This document shows positions 59,380 to 64,000 of a DNA stretch of 64,000 bases, piece after piece (the first letter of the stretch is position 1; every line of letters begins with the position of its first letter). The position numbers and the translations under genes were made by a program. Location of the stretch: contig NZ_CP095071.1 of NCBI RefSeq assembly GCF_022919575.1, forward strand, positions 62,001 through 126,000, given 5' to 3'. This DNA is from Gracilibacillus salinarum (GTDB lineage Bacteria > Bacillota > Bacilli > Bacillales > Amphibacillaceae). A model generated the notes under the pieces. The model worked only from the letters and a program-made list of their open reading frames with translations. It had not been told where the DNA came from and did not search any database.

Positions 59380-61218
59380 ATGGCGAAATCTATATCTGCA
59401 AATCAATCGAAAAAGAAAAGTCCTCATTTGAACCGCTTTTACTACCCGCTGGATCAGGCAGTAGAAAAGCCTTTTAACTGGAAGCAGATGTTGCGTCTGT
59501 TAAACTATTTAAAACCGTATGTTAAAACATTAATGCCTGCTGCGATTGCGGTAATGCTGATTTCTACAATAGTACGCCTTGTCGTACCTGTTATTATCGG
59601 TACCTGGGTTATTGATAAAGCTATCACAGAACAAAATGTCAGTTTGCTTACATATCTGATCATAGGTATTTCTGTTCTATACCTTGTCAGTTTTATAGCA
59701 AACAAATACAGGATTAAATGGGTGAATATTCTCGGACAGCGTGTTATTCACGATTTGCGAAAAAGTCTATTCTCTCATGTACAACGTTTATCGCATAATT
59801 TCTTCGATTCCCGTTCAGCTGGTTCTATTCTAGTAAGGATTCTGAATGATGTGAACTCCTTGCAGGAACTGTTTACAAATGGGATTATTAATTTATTGAT
59901 GGATATCGTCCTGCTTACAGGGATTATTGTTATGTTATTTGTTCTTAGTCCGCCTTTAGCTTTGGCAGTATTAATTATTTTGCCTATCATGTTCTTTATT
60001 TCAACAAAGCTTAGACGTACGATCCGACGTTCGTGGCAAGATGTACGTATCCAGAAATCACGTCTGAACTCCCACCTGAACGAAAGTATGCAAGGGATTC
60101 GGATTACACAGTCGTTTTCACAGGAAAAAGAGAATACGGAATTTTTCGATGGTGTCAATGGTGATAACTATGAAAAAGAACGTGTTGCCATGAAAAAAAG
60201 TGCCTACTTTGGGCCTTTCGTCGAAATGAGCAATGCAATCGGAACGGTTATTCTCATATCTTACGGGGCACACCTAATTATTAACGGCAGTATTCAAATC
60301 GGTATCTTTGTTTCCTTCGCGTTCTATTTAGGGATGTTTTGGGAACCAATCTCTCGTCTTGGTCAAATATATAATCAATTATTAGTAGCAATGGCATCTT
60401 CAGAGCGAATATTCGAATTTCTGGATGAGCAACCAAATGTAAAAGAAAAAGAAAATGCACAGACATTCAAGGATATGAAAGGGCATATTGTCTTTGATCA
60501 TGTACAATTTGCCTATAATGAGGATCGAATCGCGTTACATGAGATTTCCTTGGAAATGAAGCCAGGCCAAACGGTCGCTCTAGTTGGGCATACTGGTTCA
60601 GGTAAAACAACAATCGCGAATTTAATCAGTCGTTTTTATGATCCAACACAAGGGTCTGTTAAAATCGATGGCCATGACCTGCGTGATATGAGACTAGACA
60701 GTTTGCGGACAAATATTTCCGTTGTACTGCAAGATACGTTTATTTTCTCCGGTACAATAATGGAAAACATTCGCTTTGGTCGTCCTGACGCAAGTGATGA
60801 AGAAGTGAAGGAAGCAGCTCGTGTTGTAGGTGCAGATGATTTTATTAAAAGATTGAATAATGGCTATGAAACAGAAGTAGAGGAACGAGGAAACATCTTA
60901 TCGGCAGGTGAGAGACAATTATTATCATTTGCCAGAGCATTACTTGCAGATCCTCGTATATTAATTCTGGATGAAGCAACGGCAAGTATTGATACAGAAA
61001 CAGAGGTCATGATTCAAACAGCGCTAAAACGGTTATTACAGGGCAGGACCGCGATAATGATTGCTCACCGCTTGTCTACGATCAGAGAAGCAGATAACAT
61101 TATTGTACTCGAACATGGAAAGATTCTTGAGCAAGGTAACCATGATGAATTAATGAAACATGGTGGGGAATATTATGACCTTGTAAAATCACAATTTGAA
61201 ATGTTAGATGCCTTATAA
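59380..61218 (+). CDS. Heterodimeric ABC exporter, catalytically competent subunit
   Basis: The 612 residues have a longer cytoplasmic N-terminal tail, six transmembrane helices, Walker A GHTGSGKTT at about 404-412, signature LSAGERQL near 507 and Walker B LILDEATASID near 528. The Glu is present, but the signature is non-standard (LSAGE for LSGGQ). Together the two proteins give one full ATP site and one degenerate site, as expected for this exporter class. Confidence 0.9.
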   Translation: MAKSISANQSKKKSPHLNRFYYPLDQAVEKPFNWKQMLRLLNYLKPYVKTLMPAAIAVMLISTIVRLVVPVIIGTWVIDKAITEQNVSLLTYLIIGISVLYLVSFIANKYRIKWVNILGQRVIHDLRKSLFSHVQRLSHNFFDSRSAGSILVRILNDVNSLQELFTNGIINLLMDIVLLTGIIVMLFVLSPPLALAVLIILPIMFFISTKLRRTIRRSWQDVRIQKSRLNSHLNESMQGIRITQSFSQEKENTEFFDGVNGDNYEKERVAMKKSAYFGPFVEMSNAIGTVILISYGAHLIINGSIQIGIFVSFAFYLGMFWEPISRLGQIYNQLLVAMASSERIFEFLDEQPNVKEKENAQTFKDMKGHIVFDHVQFAYNEDRIALHEISLEMKPGQTVALVGHTGSGKTTIANLISRFYDPTQGSVKIDGHDLRDMRLDSLRTNISVVLQDTFIFSGTIMENIRFGRPDASDEEVKEAARVVGADDFIKRLNNGYETEVEERGNILSAGERQLLSFARALLADPRILILDEATASIDTETEVMIQTALKRLLQGRTAIMIAHRLSTIREADNIIVLEHGKILEQGNHDELMKHGGEYYDLVKSQFEMLDAL

Positions 61219-61226
61219 AGCGAACG

Positions 61227-61258
61227 GAGAAAACCAGAGTCATTTCTGGTTTTCTTTT
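61227..61258 (+). terminator. Intrinsic terminator of the ABC exporter operon
   Basis: GAAAACCAGA, GTCAT loop, TCTGGTTTTC, then TTTTTC. Confidence 0.9.
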
Positions 61259-61308
61259 TCATTTGGTATGGTAAAATAGGTATGATTACATAGCTTGGAG
61301 GAATCTTA

Positions 61309-61983
61309 ATGAAACGCGAATTTGCTGTGATAGGATTAGGTCGATTTGGCGGCAGTATTTGCCGGGAACTAAGTGCGGAGGGAATGGATGTGCTGGCGAT
61401 CGACTTGCAGGAAGATAAAGTGAATGAATTTAGAAATATAGCTGCCCATGCAGTTATTGCAGATACTACCGATGAGAATGTGTTAAAGGAATTGGGGATA
61501 CGTAATATCGATCATGTGATTGTTGCCATTGGCGATGACATTCAGGCAAGCATCTTGACCACACTAATGTTAAAAGAATTGGGTATTAAGAAAATTACAG
61601 TAAAAGCACAAAACGATTATCACGAAAAAGTGTTGAATAAGATTGGAGCAGATCATGTTGTGCATCCTGAGCGCGATATGGGGAAACGTATTGCCCACAG
61701 TATTATTTCCACAAATATTCTTGATCACCTTGAATTATCAGATGATCACAGCATAGTCGAGGTAAAAGCGGGAGAGAAAATGCATGGTAAGACATTAATA
61801 GATCTTGATATCCGTGCACAATACGGTTGTAACGTTGTAGCCATTAAAGAGGCAGACGAAAAAGGAATCAATGTTTCACCTATGGCAACACAACACATCG
61901 AAAAAGACGATATTTTGATTGTCATTGGTGCAGATAAAGACATCTCCAGATTCGAAAAACAATTGGTCGTAGAAGACGATTGA
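61309..61983 (+). CDS. ktrC: Potassium uptake regulatory subunit KtrC (RCK domains)
   Basis: The 224 residues form an RCK_N domain with VIGLGRFGGSICRELS at 7-22 and an RCK_C domain from about residue 140. It gates a Ktr-type potassium channel using ATP/ADP at RCK_N, and c-di-AMP inhibits family members through RCK_C. It lies next to rnjA, as ktrC (ykqB) does in B. subtilis, hence KtrC rather than KtrA. The membrane partner KtrD is not in the window. Confidence 0.9.
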   Translation: MKREFAVIGLGRFGGSICRELSAEGMDVLAIDLQEDKVNEFRNIAAHAVIADTTDENVLKELGIRNIDHVIVAIGDDIQASILTTLMLKELGIKKITVKAQNDYHEKVLNKIGADHVVHPERDMGKRIAHSIISTNILDHLELSDDHSIVEVKAGEKMHGKTLIDLDIRAQYGCNVVAIKEADEKGINVSPMATQHIEKDDILIVIGADKDISRFEKQLVVEDD

Positions 61984-62001
61984 GCTTAATCTATTCATTG
62001 T

Positions 62002-62034
62002 AAAAAAATCCGGGAGTAACATCCCGGATTTTTT
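62002..62034 (+). terminator. Intrinsic terminator of ktrC
   Basis: AAAAAATCCGGGA, GTAACA loop, TCCCGGATTTTTT. Confidence 0.93.
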
Positions 62035-62042
62035 ATCACAAG

Positions 62043-62562
62043 TATAGAAAGTATATAAGTATAGTCATAGAAGTAATCAGGCTGAATTGGAAGTTTGGTT
62101 CCTTTAAAATGGATTATGTTAACTAACAGCTTAGTAGCCATTTTGAAATATCTCATCTGCTTGGATACCGCTCCGTCCAACCACTTCGCGTCCTGCGGGG
62201 CACGGCTGAAGCTAACTTTGTGAAGAAGACCACTTCACAAAGTGGATCTTCAGCACCTGCCTGTTCCGCGGGAGTCTACGTGGTTGACCTACGCTGATTT
62301 ATAGCTCCACAATTTATGTGACAGCTAGGATATAAAGCACTATCTGCAAGATTTACACCTTAATTGATGAATTTCAGTGCCTAGCACGTGTTACATCCAT
62401 TGCAGAACTTCTCTAAAACGTAGGAAATAGGCGGAGACTCCCGTGGGATCAGTATGAGCTGAAGATCCACTTTGTTTGTGCCTGTGTCTGCAAGCATTGC
62501 TCCGAAGTAAGCTTCCTCGGTACAAGGCAGCAAGGAAGCATTACATAATTCATAGTATAAGT
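62043..62562 (+). repeat. Intergenic hairpin-pair element, truncated copy 9 (A next to L)
   Basis: Flank L, the left inverted repeat (62103-62119, TTTAAAATGGATTATGT) and hairpin A (short tip) are normal. Hairpin B stops inside its long tip at about 62540 and runs straight into a right inverted repeat, ACATAATTCATAGTATA (62543-62559). Flank R is missing. The deletion removed half of B but spared the repeat. Confidence 0.85.
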
Positions 62563-62565
62563 ACC

Positions 62566-62598
62566 AAAAAAGAGCAGTGAATTAAATTCACTGCTCTT
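62566..62598 (-). terminator. Intrinsic terminator of rnjA
   Basis: Read leftward AGAGCAGTGAATTTAATTCACTGCTCT is a perfect hairpin followed by TTTTTT; quoted stem arms are AGAGCAGTGAA and TTCACTGCTCT. Confidence 0.92.
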
Positions 62599-62602
62599 CA
62601 TA

Positions 62603-64000
62603 TTATACTTCCATGATAATAGGTAAGATCATTGGACGTCTTTTGGTTTTGTCGTATAAGAATGGAGCGATGGTATCGGTGATTTCGTTTTTAATCTCAG
62701 ACCATTGCGTTGTGCGACGCTCCATAACTTTGTTCAAATGATTAGACACAAGCTTTTGCGCTTCGTTAATTAAGTCTTCGGATTCTCTCATATACACGAA
62801 ACCTCGTGAAATAATATCCGGACCGGAAGCGATTTGGAATTCCTTCATATTGATGCTGACCACGACGATGACAAGCCCTTCTTCAGAAAGGATTCGTCGA
62901 TCGCGTAATACGATATTACCAATATCTCCAATACCGCTGCCATCAACATAGACAGAACCGGAAGGAATCTTTCCTGCAATTGCAGCGTGATCTTTCCCTA
63001 ATGCTAATACTTCACCATTATCCATGATAAAGCTGTTTTTGAACGGGATGTCACAACTGTCAGCCAGTTTCGTATGTTCTTTCAACATACGATATTCCCC
63101 GTGAATCGGCATAAAATACTTAGGTTTAATTAAACGCAGCATTAATTTTTGTTCTTGTTGTCCACCGTGGCCAGATGTATGAATATCATTTAATGGTCCG
63201 TGAATGACTTCTGCACCTGCACGATATAATTGATTGATAATTCGGCTGACACTTAGCGTATTCCCAGGGATTGGTGAAGAAGAGAATACAACCGTGTCAC
63301 CAGGTATAATTTGAATTTGACGGTGTGTACCATTAGCAATTCTTGATAATGCCGCCATTGGTTCCCCTTGAGAACCAGTACATAGGATGGTCACCTCGTT
63401 AGCTGGAAGCTGATTAATTTGGTGTGCTTCAATAAACGTATTTTTTGGCGCACGAATATAGCCAAGTTCTTGTCCTATTTTTATGGCACCTTCCATACTG
63501 CGGCCGAATACGGCAATTTTACGGTTATGTTTAACGGCGGCTTCCACGACTTGTTGCAAGCGGTGAATATTGGATGCGAACGTAGCAAATATTAATCTGC
63601 CATCGACTCTAGAGAAAATATCATTAATACTGTCACCAACTACTCGTTCAGATAACGTAAATCCGGGAACTTCACTGTTTGTACTATCTGATAACAGACA
63701 TAGTACACCCTCTTTACCGATTTCAGCCATTCTTGATAAGTTGGCTGGTTCTCCGACCGGTGTAAAATCAAATTTAAAGTCTCCGGTATGCACAACGTTA
63801 CCAGGAGGGGTTTTCACAACAATACCATAGGAATCGGGAATACTGTGCGTTGTTCTAAAGAACGACACAGCTGTTTTTCTGAATTTAAAAATATCATCTT
63901 CTTGATAAGTGTGTAATTTTGCCTTACGAAGAAGACCATGTTCATCCAATTTATTTCGAATTAGTCCCATTGCTAATTTACCTGCATAGATAGGCACATT
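62603..64000 (-). CDS. rnjA: Ribonuclease J1, missing the N terminus
   Basis: This 5'-3' exo- and endoribonuclease is central to mRNA turnover in Bacillus. The gene runs past the right edge; about 465 C-terminal residues of a roughly 555-residue protein are present. The metallo-beta-lactamase motif HxHxDH is outside, but [37 protein letters not shown] and the beta-CASP and C-terminal regions are in view. The terminator is immediately downstream. Confidence 0.94.
   Translation of the reverse strand, partial: NVPIYAGKLAMGLIRNKLDEHGLLRKAKLHTYQEDDIFKFRKTAVSFFRTTHSIPDSYGIVVKTPPGNVVHTGDFKFDFTPVGEPANLSRMAEIGKEGVLCLLSDSTNSEVPGFTLSERVVGDSINDIFSRVDGRLIFATFASNIHRLQQVVEAAVKHNRKIAVFGRSMEGAIKIGQELGYIRAPKNTFIEAHQINQLPANEVTILCTGSQGEPMAALSRIANGTHRQIQIIPGDTVVFSSSPIPGNTLSVSRIINQLYRAGAEVIHGPLNDIHTSGHGGQQEQKLMLRLIKPKYFMPIHGEYRMLKEHTKLADSCDIPFKNSFIMDNGEVLALGKDHAAIAGKIPSGSVYVDGSGIGDIGNIVLRDRRILSEEGLVIVVVSINMKEFQIASGPDIISRGFVYMRESEDLINEAQKLVSNHLNKVMERRTTQWSEIKNEITDTIAPFLYDKTKRRPMILPIIMEV

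Overview
The window is a low-GC Firmicute chromosome segment from an endospore-forming member of the Bacillaceae. The spore genes (spoVAC/AD/AE, splAB, a Spo0E-type phosphatase, a YteA-like protein), the T-box-controlled ilv-leu operon, CIRCE, and gene order matching the Bacillus subtilis patA-ykyB-ykuE-ykuL-dapH-ykuR-ykuT and ktrC-rnjA regions all point there. A halophilic or alkaliphilic genus such as Gracilibacillus is a guess, not shown by the sequence. No rRNA, tRNA or CRISPR was seen.

Layout. 1-5.1 kb: end of a nitrite reductase operon (nirD tail) followed by siroheme genes (cobA, sirB-like chelatase, a TrpD-like protein of unknown role) and a convergent sirC. 5.2-5.9 kb: a MhqD-like hydrolase. 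5.9-7.9 kb: a group II intron inserted just after that gene's terminator. 8.9-12.8 kb: a YtrA-type GntR regulator with an ABC transporter, an ECF sigma factor and small membrane proteins. 13-18.6 kb: a lactonase, then leftward genes for a small zinc protein, a short Aquifex-type aconitase, and htpG preceded by a CIRCE operator. 18.8-25.7 kb: a nucleoside salvage operon (GntR regulator, nupC, pdp, xapX, deoB, punA, cdd, deoC) with three copies of a TTGGACGTCCAA-like palindrome. 26.6-29.3 kb: splAB, a DUF421 protein and a YteA-like protein. 30.2-38.7 kb: ilvB-ilvN-ilvC-leuA-leuB-leuC-leuD, leftward, behind a T-box leader. 39-43 kb: a DUF6884 protein, an oxidoreductase and a reduced spoVA operon with its lipoprotein. 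44.4-47.4 kb: a zinc-ribbon membrane protein, an S1C serine protease and a lipoprotein in one operon. 48-57.4 kb: Spo0E-like protein, patA, ykyB, a SCO-like copper protein, ykuE, cbpB, dapH, a deacetylase gene (ykuR) and ykuT. PatA, DapH and the deacetylase are the acetylase-branch enzymes of lysine/diaminopimelate synthesis. 57.6-64 kb: a heterodimeric ABC exporter, ktrC, and rnjA running off the right edge.

The most unusual content is between the genes. Nine large copies (about 500-780 bp) of one non-coding element, plus at least six reduced or fragmentary copies, fill nearly every long intergenic gap. A full copy has a fixed left flank (L), a terminal inverted repeat TATAATATGGATTATGT, two long imperfect hairpins (A and B), the matching inverted repeat, and a fixed right flank (R) that ends in a terminator-like hairpin. 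In most copies A lies next to L. In two copies (7.9 kb and 54.4 kb) the segment between the inverted repeats is reversed relative to the same flanks, so the core appears to have flipped. The hairpin tips also occur as short, long or absent versions in mixed combinations. No protein is encoded in the element.
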